Assembly (NCBI RefSeq): GCF_001425045.1
Contig: NZ_LMDJ01000036.1
Coordinates: 1-64,000, forward strand
Direction: 5' to 3'
DNA length: 64,000 nt
DNA from: Massilia sp. Root351
Lineage (GTDB): Bacteria; Pseudomonadota; Gammaproteobacteria; Burkholderiales; Burkholderiaceae_D
A program made the translations under genes and the position numbers. Shown piece by piece: positions 25,855 to 35,714 of the stretch (the first letter of the stretch is position 1; every line of letters begins with the position of its first letter). The notes beneath the pieces were generated by a model, which was given only the letters and a program-made list of their open reading frames with translations, was not told the DNA's origin and did no database searches.

Positions 25855-27528
25855 TCAGTGCGCGCTGGCTCCGGCAGCGCCGATGCCGGTCTCCGAGCGC
25901 ATTTGCTGCGCCTCGTAGCCGGCGCGGTCGATGCGGGCGCGTGCGCTCTTGTCCAGCAGCGAGAACAGGCAGATGCCGAGGAAGCCGGCCGGCATCGAGA
26001 AGATGGCCGGCGAAGCGTACGGGAACACCTCGGCGGCATTGCCAAGCACGTCCACCCACACCGACTTCGACAGCACCGTCAGCACCACGGCGGAGATCAG
26101 GCCGATAAAGCCGCCGATGGTGGCGCCGCGGGTGGTGCAGTCCTTCCATAGGACCGACATGAACAGCACCGGGAAGTTGGCCGACGCGGCGATGGCAAAG
26201 GCCAGCGATACCATGAAGGCAATGTTCTGCTTCTCGAACACGATGCCCAGCACCACGGCGACCACGCCCAGCGCGATGGTGGTCAGGCGCGACACGCGCA
26301 GTTCGCTGGTGCTGCTGGCCTTGCCCTTCTTGAAGACAGTGGCGTACAGGTCATGCGACACGGCCGAAGCACCCGACAGCGTCAGGCCGGCCACCACCGC
26401 CAGGATGGTGGCAAAGGCCACTGCGGAGATGAAGCCCAGGAAGACGTCGCCGCCCACGGCCTTGGCCAGGTGGATAGCCGCCATGTTGTTCCCGCCCAGC
26501 AGTTTGCCGGCGGCGTCCTTGAACTCCGGATTGGTGCTCACCAGTACGATGGCGCCGAAGCCGATGATGAAGGTCAGCACGTAGAAGTAGGCGATCCAGG
26601 TGGTGGCCCAGAACACCGACTTGCGCGCTTCCTTCGCGCTTGGCACGGTGAAGAACCGCATCAGGATGTGCGGCAGCCCGGCGGTGCCGAACATCAGCGC
26701 CATGCCGAAGGAGATCGCGGAGACCGGGTCCTTGATAAAGGTGCCGGGCCCCATGATGGCGTCGCCCTTGGCATGCACTTCAACCGATTTGGCGAACAGC
26801 GCTTCGGGACTGAAGTTGAACTGCGCCAGCACCACGATGGCCATGAAGCTGGCGCCGCCGAGCAGCATCACCGCCTTGATGATCTGCACCCAGGTGGTGG
26901 CGGTCATGCCGCCGAACAGCACGTAGATCATCATCAGCGAGCCGACCAGCACCACCGCGATCCAGTATTCGAGACCGAACAGCAGCTTGATCAGCTGACC
27001 GGCGCCGACCATCTGCGCGATCAGGTAGAAGGCCACCACCACCAGCGTGCCGGAGGCCGAGAAAATGCGGATCGGCGCCTGCTTGAAGCGGTAGGCGGCA
27101 ACGTCGGCAAAAGTGAAGCGGCCCAGGTTGCGCAAGCGCTCCGCCATCAGGAAGGTGATCACGGGCCAGCCCACCAGGAAGCCGATGGCGTAGATCAAGC
27201 CGTCGTAGCCGTTCAGGAACACTGCGGCGGAAATGCCGAGGAAGGAAGCGGCCGACATGTAGTCGCCGGCGATGGCCAGGCCATTCTGGAAACCGGTGAT
27301 GCCGCCGCCGGCGGTGTAGAAGTCGGACGCCGACTTGGTCTTGGCCGCCGCCCACTTGGTGACGAACAGCGTGAACACGACGAAGGCGCCGAACATCACG
27401 ATGGCGGTCCAGTTGGTGGGCTGGCGCTCGGCCTGGCCGAGGTCGGCCCCGGCCGCCAGCGCGGCGCCGCTGGCACCCAGCAGCGCCAGCGCGCCAAGCC
27501 AGCTCAGGCTGCGTTGCGCGGCGTTCAT
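25855..27528 (-). CDS. actP: Cation/acetate symporter ActP (sodium:solute symporter family)
   Basis: Inner-membrane carboxylate/cation symporter, 557 residues, with about 13 membrane helices. An N-terminal signal-like helix is followed by the SSS-family core; GVHFTFADVAAYRF-like (FTFADVAAYRFKQAP), GGMTATTWVQIIKAVML and FGTAGLPHILMRFFTVP are typical of ActP. It overlaps yjcH by four bases (ATGA), the usual yjcH-actP pair. In E. coli the pair accompanies acs; here it lies downstream of the 2-methylcitrate genes, which suggests uptake of propionate and/or acetate. Confidence 0.93.
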   Translation of the reverse strand: MNAAQRSLSWLGALALLGASGAALAAGADLGQAERQPTNWTAIVMFGAFVVFTLFVTKWAAAKTKSASDFYTAGGGITGFQNGLAIAGDYMSAASFLGISAAVFLNGYDGLIYAIGFLVGWPVITFLMAERLRNLGRFTFADVAAYRFKQAPIRIFSASGTLVVVAFYLIAQMVGAGQLIKLLFGLEYWIAVVLVGSLMMIYVLFGGMTATTWVQIIKAVMLLGGASFMAIVVLAQFNFSPEALFAKSVEVHAKGDAIMGPGTFIKDPVSAISFGMALMFGTAGLPHILMRFFTVPSAKEARKSVFWATTWIAYFYVLTFIIGFGAIVLVSTNPEFKDAAGKLLGGNNMAAIHLAKAVGGDVFLGFISAVAFATILAVVAGLTLSGASAVSHDLYATVFKKGKASSTSELRVSRLTTIALGVVAVVLGIVFEKQNIAFMVSLAFAIAASANFPVLFMSVLWKDCTTRGATIGGFIGLISAVVLTVLSKSVWVDVLGNAAEVFPYASPAIFSMPAGFLGICLFSLLDKSARARIDRAGYEAQQMRSETGIGAAGASAH

Positions 27529-27833
27529 GCTTGCACCCGCTGCTGTATGGCCTGGGTCAGCTCGTCGAACTGGCCGTTGGCGCGGCGCACATAGACCGCC
27601 GTGACCAGCACCGTGAACACGATGACGAGCAAGCCGATCGGCATGCCCCAGGTCATCACGCCGGCGCCGGTTTTCGCGGCGAGGAATTCCTTGTTGAAGG
27701 CGATCAGCAAGATGTAGCCGTAGTAGACCAGCATCATGAGCGCGGTCAGCGCCCAGCCGTAGCGGGAGCGCGACTTGACCAGCTGATGGTAGCTGGGGTC
27801 GCGCTTGATTTGTTGAACGAGATCGTCATGCAC
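27525..27833 (-). CDS. yjcH: DUF485 membrane protein (YjcH)
   Basis: Small inner-membrane protein of 102 residues with two predicted helices (ALMMLVYYGYILLIAFNKEF and IGLLVIVFTVLVTAVYV). The opening LVQQIKRDPSYHQLVKSRSRYGW is the DUF485 signature. It always accompanies ActP-type symporters, though its own role is not established. It precedes and overlaps actP, and starts about 105 bases after the prpF stop, so it could be read through from the prp operon or have its own promoter. Confidence 0.9.
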   Translation of the reverse strand: MHDDLVQQIKRDPSYHQLVKSRSRYGWALTALMMLVYYGYILLIAFNKEFLAAKTGAGVMTWGMPIGLLVIVFTVLVTAVYVRRANGQFDELTQAIQQRVQA

Positions 27834-27920
27834 GGCTTGTCTCCTTGGGTTTGATATGTGGACGGTGCTCTTTTCCCAGAGCTTGCGTCCACAATAAACC
27901 GCCAGACTTACCGGCCCCTT

Positions 27921-27949
27921 ACGCGTCCTGAAAAAAATTCAGAACGCGT
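27921..27949 (-). terminator. Hairpin over the prpF stop codon
   Basis: Interrupted palindrome ACGCGT-n-CTGAA / TTCAG-n-ACGCGT with an A-rich loop (T-rich on the minus strand). It overlaps the last codons of prpF and could end or attenuate the prp transcript before yjcH-actP. There is no classical T-run after the stem. Confidence 0.45.
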
Positions 27950-29147
27950 CACCGGGCACGCGCACCCAGCCTTCCATCAGCACCCGCGCGCTGCGGCTCA
28001 TAATGGCCTTGGTGACGCTCCATTCAGCGCCAGCCTGGGTCGCTTCGGCGCCGACGCGCAAGGTGCCCGACGGATGGCCGAAGCGCACCGCGCTGCGCGC
28101 GCCGCCGCCCGCCGCCAAATTGACCAGCGTGCCCGGCACCGCAGCGGCCGTGCCGATGGCCACTGCGGCGGTGCCCATCATGGCGTGGTGCAGCTTGCCC
28201 ATCGACAGCGCACGCACCAGCAAATCGATATCGCCCGCAGCCACTGGCTTGCCGCTGGAAGACAGGTAAGCAGACGGCGGCGCAACGAAGGCCACCTTCG
28301 GGGTGTGCTGCCGCTGCGCGGCTTCATCGATATGCTTGATGAGGCCCATGCGCAGCGCGCCGTAGGCGCGGATGGCTTCAAAGCGCGCCAGCGCCTTGCT
28401 GTCGCCGTTGATCACGTCCTGCAGTTCGGTACCGGTGTAGCCGATGTCTTCCGCGTTGACGAAGATGGTCGGAATGCCGGCGTTGATCATGGTCGCTTTG
28501 AAGGTGCCGACGTCCGGCACTTCCAGTTCATCGACCAGGTTCCCGGTCGGGAACATCGACTTGCTCGCCCCCTCGCCCGCGCCCTCCTCGTCCGCCGCCG
28601 GGTCCATGAATTCGAGCTGCACTTCGGCCGCCGGGAAGGTCACGCCGTCCAGTTCGAAGTCGCCGGTTTCCTGCACTTCGCCATTGTTCATGGGAACGTG
28701 GGCGATGATGGTCTTGCCGATGTTGGCCTGCCAGATGCGCACCACGGCCACACCGTCGCGCGGCACGCGGCCAGCATCCACCAGGCCTCCGCTGATGGCG
28801 AAGGCGCCGACGGCCGCCGACAGGTTGCCGCAGTTGCCGCTCCAGTCGACGAAGGCCTTGTCGATGGCGACCTGGCCGAACAGGTAGTCGACATCGTGCT
28901 CCGGCCTGGCGCTTTTCGACAGGATCACCGTTTTGCTGGTGCTCGATGTGGCGCCGCCCATGCCGTCGATCTGCTTGCCATACGGGTCCGGGCTGCCGAT
29001 CACGCGCAGCAGCAAGGCGTCGCGCGCCTTGCCCGGAAGCTGCGCCGCTTGCGGCAGGTCCTGCAGGCGGAAGAACACGCCCTTGCTGGTGCCGCCACGC
29101 ATATAGGTGGCGGCAATCTTGATTTGAGCCTGGTGTGCCATGGTCAT
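27939..29147 (-). CDS. prpF: 2-methylaconitate cis-trans isomerase PrpF
   Basis: Isomerase of 402 residues that works with AcnD in the 2-methylcitrate cycle, a diaminopimelate-epimerase-like fold. Opening IAATYMRGGTSKGVFFR carries the conserved PrpF motif; DGMGGATSSTSKTVIL and DWSGNCGNLSAAVGAFAI are also diagnostic. The first ATG (29147) overlaps the acnD stop as ATGA; a second ATG lies at 29141. It is the last gene of prpB-prpC-acnD-prpF. Confidence 0.95.
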   Translation of the reverse strand: MTMAHQAQIKIAATYMRGGTSKGVFFRLQDLPQAAQLPGKARDALLLRVIGSPDPYGKQIDGMGGATSSTSKTVILSKSARPEHDVDYLFGQVAIDKAFVDWSGNCGNLSAAVGAFAISGGLVDAGRVPRDGVAVVRIWQANIGKTIIAHVPMNNGEVQETGDFELDGVTFPAAEVQLEFMDPAADEEGAGEGASKSMFPTGNLVDELEVPDVGTFKATMINAGIPTIFVNAEDIGYTGTELQDVINGDSKALARFEAIRAYGALRMGLIKHIDEAAQRQHTPKVAFVAPPSAYLSSSGKPVAAGDIDLLVRALSMGKLHHAMMGTAAVAIGTAAAVPGTLVNLAAGGGARSAVRFGHPSGTLRVGAEATQAGAEWSVTKAIMSRSARVLMEGWVRVPGDAF

Positions 29148-31738
29148 GCAGCCTTTGCCGATTCGAGGAAATCCTGTGCGAAGCGCTGCAACACACCGCC
29201 CGCTTCGTAGATCGACACTTCCTCCGCCGTGTCCAGGCGGCAGATCACCGGTACCTCGACGGTGTCGCCGTTCCTGCGGTGGATCACCAGCGTGAGCACG
29301 GCGCGCGGCGTGCGCTCGCCTTTCACATCGAAGGTCTCGGTGCCGTCGATGCCCAGGGTCAGGCGGTTCACGCCCGGCGTAAACTCCAGCGGCAGCACGC
29401 CCATGCCCACCAGGTTGGTGCGGTGGATGCGCTCGAAGCCTTCGGCCGCGATCGCTTCCACGCCGGCCAGGCGCACGCCTTTGGCGGCCCAGTCGCGCGA
29501 AGAACCCTGGCCATAGTCCGCGCCGGCGATCACGATCAGCGGCTGCTTGCGCTCCATATAGGTTTCAATGGCTTCCCACATGCGCGTGACCTTGCCTTCC
29601 GGCTCGATGCGCGCCAGCGAACCGGCTTTCACCTTGCCGTCTTCCAGCACCATTTCGTTCTTCAGCGTCGGGTTGGCAAAGGTGGCGCGCTGCGCGGTCA
29701 GGTGGTCGCCGCGGTGGGTGGCGTAGGAATTGAAGTCCTCTTCCGGCAAGCCCATTTTCGCCAGGTATTCGCCGGCCGCGCTGTCGAGCATGATGGCGTT
29801 CGACGGCGACAGGTGGTCGGTGGTGATGTTGTCGCCCAGCACCGCCAGCGGACGCATGCCGGCCAGGCTGCGCGCGCCGGCCAGCGCGCCTTCCCAGTAC
29901 GGCGGGCGGCGGATGTAGGTGGTCTGCGGACGCCAGTCGTACAGCGGGCTGACGTTCACGCCGTCGTCGGCCTGCTTGGCGAACATCGGGATGTAGACCT
30001 TGTGGAAGTGCTCGGGCTTGACGCTGGCCGCGACCAGGGCGTCGATGTCTTCGTCGCTCGGCCAGATGTCGGCCAGGCGGATCTCCTTGCCGTCGGCCGT
30101 CACGCCCAGCACATCCTTTTCGATGTCGAAGCGGATGGTGCCGGCGATGGCGTAGGCCACCACCAGCGGCGGCGAAGCCAGGAAGGCCTGCTTGGCGTAG
30201 GGATGGATGCGGCCGTCGAAGTTGCGGTTGCCGGACAGGACAGCGGTGGCGTACAAGTCGCGCTCGATGACTTCCTTCTGGATGACAGGGTCGAGCGCCC
30301 CCGACATGCCGTTGCAGGTGGTGCAGGCGTATGCCACCACGCCGAAGCCCAGCTGTTCCAGCTCGCGCATCAGGTGCGCCTCTTCCAGGTACAGCGTCAC
30401 GGCCTTGGAACCGGGCGCCAGCGAGCTTTTCACCCAGGGCTTGCGGCTTAGGCCCAGCTTGTTGGCGTTGCGCGCCAGCAGGCCGGCAGCGATCATGTTG
30501 CGCGGGTTGTTGGTATTGGTGCAGCTGGTGATGGCGGCGATGATGACGGCGCCGTCCGGCATCAAGCCCGGCTCGCTTTCCACCACGCCGGAAATGCCGC
30601 GCGCGGCCAACTCGGAGGTCGGCACCCGCTTGTGGGGATTGGACGGGCCGGCGATATTGCGCACCACCGTCGAGAGATCGAAGCGGATCACGCGTTCGTA
30701 CTTGGCGTGCTTGAGTTCATCGGCCCACAGGCCGGTCTCCTTGGCGTAGACCTCCACCAGGTCCACCAGCGCGGCGTCGCGGCCGGTCAGCTTCAGGTAC
30801 TTGATGGTCTGGTCGTCGATGTAGAACATGGCGGCGGTGGAACCGAATTCCGGCGCCATGTTGGAGATCGTCGCGCGGTCGCCCAGTGTCAGGTGGGTAG
30901 CGCCCTCGCCGAAGAACTCCAGGTAGGACGACACCACTTTTTCCTTGCGCAGGAATTCGGTCAGCGCCAGCACCGTATCGGTGGCGGTGATGCCTTCGCC
31001 CGGCTTGCCGGTCAGCTCCACGCCGATGATATCCGGCAGGCGCATCCAGGAGGCGCGGCCCAGCATCACGCTCTCCGCTTCCAGGCCGCCCACGCCGATG
31101 GCGATCACGCCCAGCGCGTCCACCATCGGGGTATGCGAGTCGGTGCCCACCAGCGTGTCCGGATAGGCCACGCCGTTCTGCACCTGCACCACGGGCGACA
31201 TGCGCTCCAGGTTGATCTGGTGCAGGATGCCGTTTCCGGGCGGGATCACATCGACATTCTTGAACGCCTTCTTGGTCCAGTTGATAAAGTCGAAGCGGTC
31301 TTCGTTGCGCCGGTCTTCAATGGCGCGATTCTTGTCGAAAGCGTCAGGATCGAAGCCGCCGCATTCCACCGCCAGCGAGTGGTCCACCACCAGCTGGGTC
31401 GGCACCACCGGGTTGACCAGGGCCGGATCGCCGCCCTGCAGGGCGATGGCGTCGCGCAGGCCGGCCAGGTCCACCAGCGCGGTCTGGCCCAGGATGTCGT
31501 GGCACACCACGCGGGCGGGGAACCACGGGAAGTCCAGGTCGCGCTTGCGTTCTATCAGCTGGGACAGCGACGCGTTCAGCGTGGCCGGGTCGCAGCGGCG
31601 CACCAAGTTCTCGGCCAGCACGCGCGAGGTGTACGGCAGCTTGTCGTACGCGCCTGGCTGGATGGCATCGACCGCGGCACGCGCGTCGAAGTAGTCTAGC
31701 TTGGTGCCCGGGAGGGGCTTGCGGTGAGCGGAGTTCAT
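29144..31738 (-). CDS. acnD: Fe/S-dependent 2-methylisocitrate dehydratase AcnD
   Basis: Aconitase-family enzyme of 864 residues that dehydrates 2-methylcitrate to 2-methylaconitate. Cluster-binding cysteines are visible in ITSCTNTNNPRNM and YACTTCNGMSGAL; the swivel domain near the C-terminus has ADYGQGSSRDWAAKG. The presence of prpF next door distinguishes AcnD from an AcnA-type enzyme or PrpD, which is absent. The start forms TAATG with the prpC stop and prpF overlaps its end, so the four genes are tightly coupled. Confidence 0.95.
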   Translation of the reverse strand: MNSAHRKPLPGTKLDYFDARAAVDAIQPGAYDKLPYTSRVLAENLVRRCDPATLNASLSQLIERKRDLDFPWFPARVVCHDILGQTALVDLAGLRDAIALQGGDPALVNPVVPTQLVVDHSLAVECGGFDPDAFDKNRAIEDRRNEDRFDFINWTKKAFKNVDVIPPGNGILHQINLERMSPVVQVQNGVAYPDTLVGTDSHTPMVDALGVIAIGVGGLEAESVMLGRASWMRLPDIIGVELTGKPGEGITATDTVLALTEFLRKEKVVSSYLEFFGEGATHLTLGDRATISNMAPEFGSTAAMFYIDDQTIKYLKLTGRDAALVDLVEVYAKETGLWADELKHAKYERVIRFDLSTVVRNIAGPSNPHKRVPTSELAARGISGVVESEPGLMPDGAVIIAAITSCTNTNNPRNMIAAGLLARNANKLGLSRKPWVKSSLAPGSKAVTLYLEEAHLMRELEQLGFGVVAYACTTCNGMSGALDPVIQKEVIERDLYATAVLSGNRNFDGRIHPYAKQAFLASPPLVVAYAIAGTIRFDIEKDVLGVTADGKEIRLADIWPSDEDIDALVAASVKPEHFHKVYIPMFAKQADDGVNVSPLYDWRPQTTYIRRPPYWEGALAGARSLAGMRPLAVLGDNITTDHLSPSNAIMLDSAAGEYLAKMGLPEEDFNSYATHRGDHLTAQRATFANPTLKNEMVLEDGKVKAGSLARIEPEGKVTRMWEAIETYMERKQPLIVIAGADYGQGSSRDWAAKGVRLAGVEAIAAEGFERIHRTNLVGMGVLPLEFTPGVNRLTLGIDGTETFDVKGERTPRAVLTLVIHRRNGDTVEVPVICRLDTAEEVSIYEAGGVLQRFAQDFLESAKAA

Positions 31739-32889
31739 TATTTACGGTCCTTGATCGGCACGAAACTCAGGTCGTCCGGGCCGACGTAGTTCGCGCTCGG
31801 GCGGATGATCTTGTTGTCGATGCGCTGCTCAATGATGTGGGCGGCCCAGCCGGAGGTGCGCGAAATGACGAACAGCGGCGTGAACATGGCGGTCGGCACG
31901 CCCATCATGTGGTAGGACACGGCCGAGAACCAGTCCAGGTTGGGGAACATCTTCTTGATTTCCCACATCACCGACTCCAGACGCTCGGCGATGTCGAACA
32001 TCTTGGTCGAACCGGCTTCCTCGGACAGCTTGCGCGCGACCTCCTTGATGACCACGTTGCGCGGGTCGGAGATGGTGTACACGGGATGGCCGAAGCCGAT
32101 CACCACTTCCTTGTTTTCCACGCGCTTGCGGATGTCCGCTTCGGCTTCGTCGGCGTTCTCGTAGCGCTTCTGGATCTCGAACGCGAACTCGTTGGCGCCG
32201 CCGTGTTTCGGGCCGCGCAGCGCGCCGATGGCGCCGGTGATGGCCGAGTGGATGTCGGAACCGGTGCCGGCGATGACGCGGCTGGTGAAGGTGGATGCGT
32301 TGAACTCGTGTTCCGCGTACAGGATCAGCGACACGTGCATGGCTTTGACCCACGATGCGCTCGGCTTCTCGCCATGCAGCAGGTGCAGGAAGTGGCCGCC
32401 GATGGAGTCATCGTCGGTTTCCACTTCGATGCGTTTGCCGTTATGGCTGTAGTGGTACCAGTACAGCAGCATGGAGCCGAAGGACGCCATCAGGCGGTCG
32501 GCGATGTCGCGCGCACCCGGCACGTTGTGGTCATCCTTTTCCGGCAGCACGCAGCCCAGCACGGAGCAGCCGGTGCGCATCACGTCCATCGGGTGGGCCG
32601 ACGCTGGCAGCGCTTCGAGCGCCGACTTGACCGCCTGCGGCAGGCCGCGCAGCGATTTCAGCCTGGCCTTGTAGCCGCGCAGTTCCGATTCGGTGGGCAG
32701 CTTGCCGTGCACCAGCAGGAAGGCGATTTCCTCGAACTCGCTGGTGGTGGCCACGTCCAGGATGTCGTAGCCGCGGTAGTGCAGGTCGTTGCCGGTTTTA
32801 CCGACCGAGCACAATGCGGTATTGCCGGCGGTAACGCCGGACAGGGCAACGGATTTTTTAGGCTTGAAGGTAGGGGCTTGTTCGGTCAT
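31738..32889 (-). CDS. prpC: 2-methylcitrate synthase
   Basis: Condenses propionyl-CoA with oxaloacetate, 383 residues, short citrate-synthase type. Family landmarks: LCSVGKTGNDLHYRGYDI near the N-terminus, GCSVLGCVLPEKDDHN, catalytic His regions LILYAEHEFNASTFT and GPKHGGANE, and GFGHPVYTISDPRN. The context between prpB and acnD makes methylcitrate synthase far likelier than the housekeeping citrate synthase. It starts 15 bases after the prpB stop. Confidence 0.95.
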   Translation of the reverse strand: MTEQAPTFKPKKSVALSGVTAGNTALCSVGKTGNDLHYRGYDILDVATTSEFEEIAFLLVHGKLPTESELRGYKARLKSLRGLPQAVKSALEALPASAHPMDVMRTGCSVLGCVLPEKDDHNVPGARDIADRLMASFGSMLLYWYHYSHNGKRIEVETDDDSIGGHFLHLLHGEKPSASWVKAMHVSLILYAEHEFNASTFTSRVIAGTGSDIHSAITGAIGALRGPKHGGANEFAFEIQKRYENADEAEADIRKRVENKEVVIGFGHPVYTISDPRNVVIKEVARKLSEEAGSTKMFDIAERLESVMWEIKKMFPNLDWFSAVSYHMMGVPTAMFTPLFVISRTSGWAAHIIEQRIDNKIIRPSANYVGPDDLSFVPIKDRK

Positions 32890-32904
32890 TTGGGGTCTCC
32901 TCGA

Positions 32905-33795
32905 TTAGCTATTTTTTTTCGCAGCGAACAGGGCGTCCAGCTTCTGTTCGAAGTCGTGGTAGTTGATGCGCTCATACAGCTCCTGGCGGGTCTGCATGGT
33001 GTCCAGCACGCCCTGCTGGGTGCCGTCGCGGCGGATCGCGCCGTAGACGTTTTCCGCAGCCTTGTTCATGGCGCGGAAGGCGGACAGCGGGTACAGCACC
33101 AGGCCGACGTCGGCCGAGCGCAGCTCGTCCACCGTGAACAGCGGGGTGGCGCCGAACTCGGTGATGTTGGCCAGGATGGGCACGCCCACCGCCTTGGCGA
33201 ACTGCTTGTACATGTCGAGCGAGATCATCGCTTCAGGGAAGATCATGTCGGCGCCGGCTTCCACGCAGGCCACGGCGCGCTCGATGGCGGCGTCCAGGCC
33301 TTCCACGGCCAGCGCGTCGGTGCGGGCCATGATGACGAAGTTCTCGTCGGTGCGCGCATCGACGGCGGCCTTGATGCGGTCCACCATCTCTGCCTTCGAT
33401 ACGATTTCCTTGCCCGGACGGTGGCCGCAGCGCTTGGCGCCCACCTGGTCTTCGATGTGCATGGCGGCGGCGCCGAACTTGATCATGGACTTGACGGTGC
33501 GCGCCACATTGAAGGCGGAAGCGCCAAAGCCAGTGTCCACGTCCACCAGCAGCGGCAGGTCGCACACGTCGGTGATGCGGCGCACGTCGGTCAGCACGTC
33601 GTCCAGGTTGGAGATGCCCAGGTCGGGCAGGCCCAGCGAACCGGCTGCGACGCCGCCGCCGGACAGGTAGATGGCCTTGAAGCCGGCGCGCTTGGCCAGC
33701 AGCGCGTGGTTGGCGTTGATGGCGCCGACGACCTGCAGCGGGGACTCTTCCTGGACGGCTTTGCGGAACGCGGCGCCTGCGGAGTATTGGCTCAT
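32905..33795 (-). CDS. prpB: Methylisocitrate lyase
   Basis: Splits 2-methylisocitrate into succinate and pyruvate, 296 residues, isocitrate lyase/PEP mutase superfamily. The catalytic loop motif GAKRCGHRPGKEIV is clear, as are the metal-binding DVDTGFG and YLSGGGVAAGSLGLPD. The ATG at 33795 follows AAAGGGC; an in-frame start five codons earlier lacks a ribosome site. First gene of the operon, about 25 bases downstream of the expected start point of the sigma-54 promoter at 33830-33845. Confidence 0.95.
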   Translation of the reverse strand: MSQYSAGAAFRKAVQEESPLQVVGAINANHALLAKRAGFKAIYLSGGGVAAGSLGLPDLGISNLDDVLTDVRRITDVCDLPLLVDVDTGFGASAFNVARTVKSMIKFGAAAMHIEDQVGAKRCGHRPGKEIVSKAEMVDRIKAAVDARTDENFVIMARTDALAVEGLDAAIERAVACVEAGADMIFPEAMISLDMYKQFAKAVGVPILANITEFGATPLFTVDELRSADVGLVLYPLSAFRAMNKAAENVYGAIRRDGTQQGVLDTMQTRQELYERINYHDFEQKLDALFAAKKNS

Positions 33796-33829
33796 GTGAT
33801 GCCCTTTCAAGTTAGGTTGCAGCCACTAT

Positions 33830-33845
33830 TGCAAATGCCGTGCCA
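33830..33845 (-). promoter_or_regulatory. Sigma-54 promoter of prpBC-acnD-prpF
   Basis: On the minus strand TGGCACGGCATTTGCA matches the -24/-12 consensus TGGCAC-N5-TTGCA exactly. The -12 GC is about 37 bases before the prpB ATG. Its activator PrpR, a sigma-54 enhancer-binding protein, is divergently encoded next to it. Confidence 0.9.
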
Positions 33846-33899
33846 GATGCTGAAGTACCGCAAAATCAAGCACTTGCCTCCATGGGCAACAGCGTCGCA

Positions 33900-33955
33900 T
33901 GTTTCATATTGAAACACAATGAAACATTGAAACCAGAATGGACTACAATTGAAAC
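33900..33955. promoter_or_regulatory. Probable PrpR operator cluster
   Basis: Four direct TGAAAC copies start at 33910, 33920, 33928 and 33950. The first forms a perfect 7-3-7 palindrome with TGTTTCA at 33900-33906. A second dyad CAATG-AAA-CATTG lies at 33917-33929. The cluster is 55-110 bases upstream of the sigma-54 promoter and abuts the prpR ATG. It could serve both as activator site and for autoregulation of prpR. Confidence 0.65.
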
Positions 33956-35632
<1,677 letters not shown>

Positions 35633-35714
35633 CGCCTCCCCCAGGCGGCTTACGCGCCAGGCGCCAAGCCGCCCTACCGCCGCGCAACCCGCCAATCAGC
35701 ACCGCAGCCGCCGG

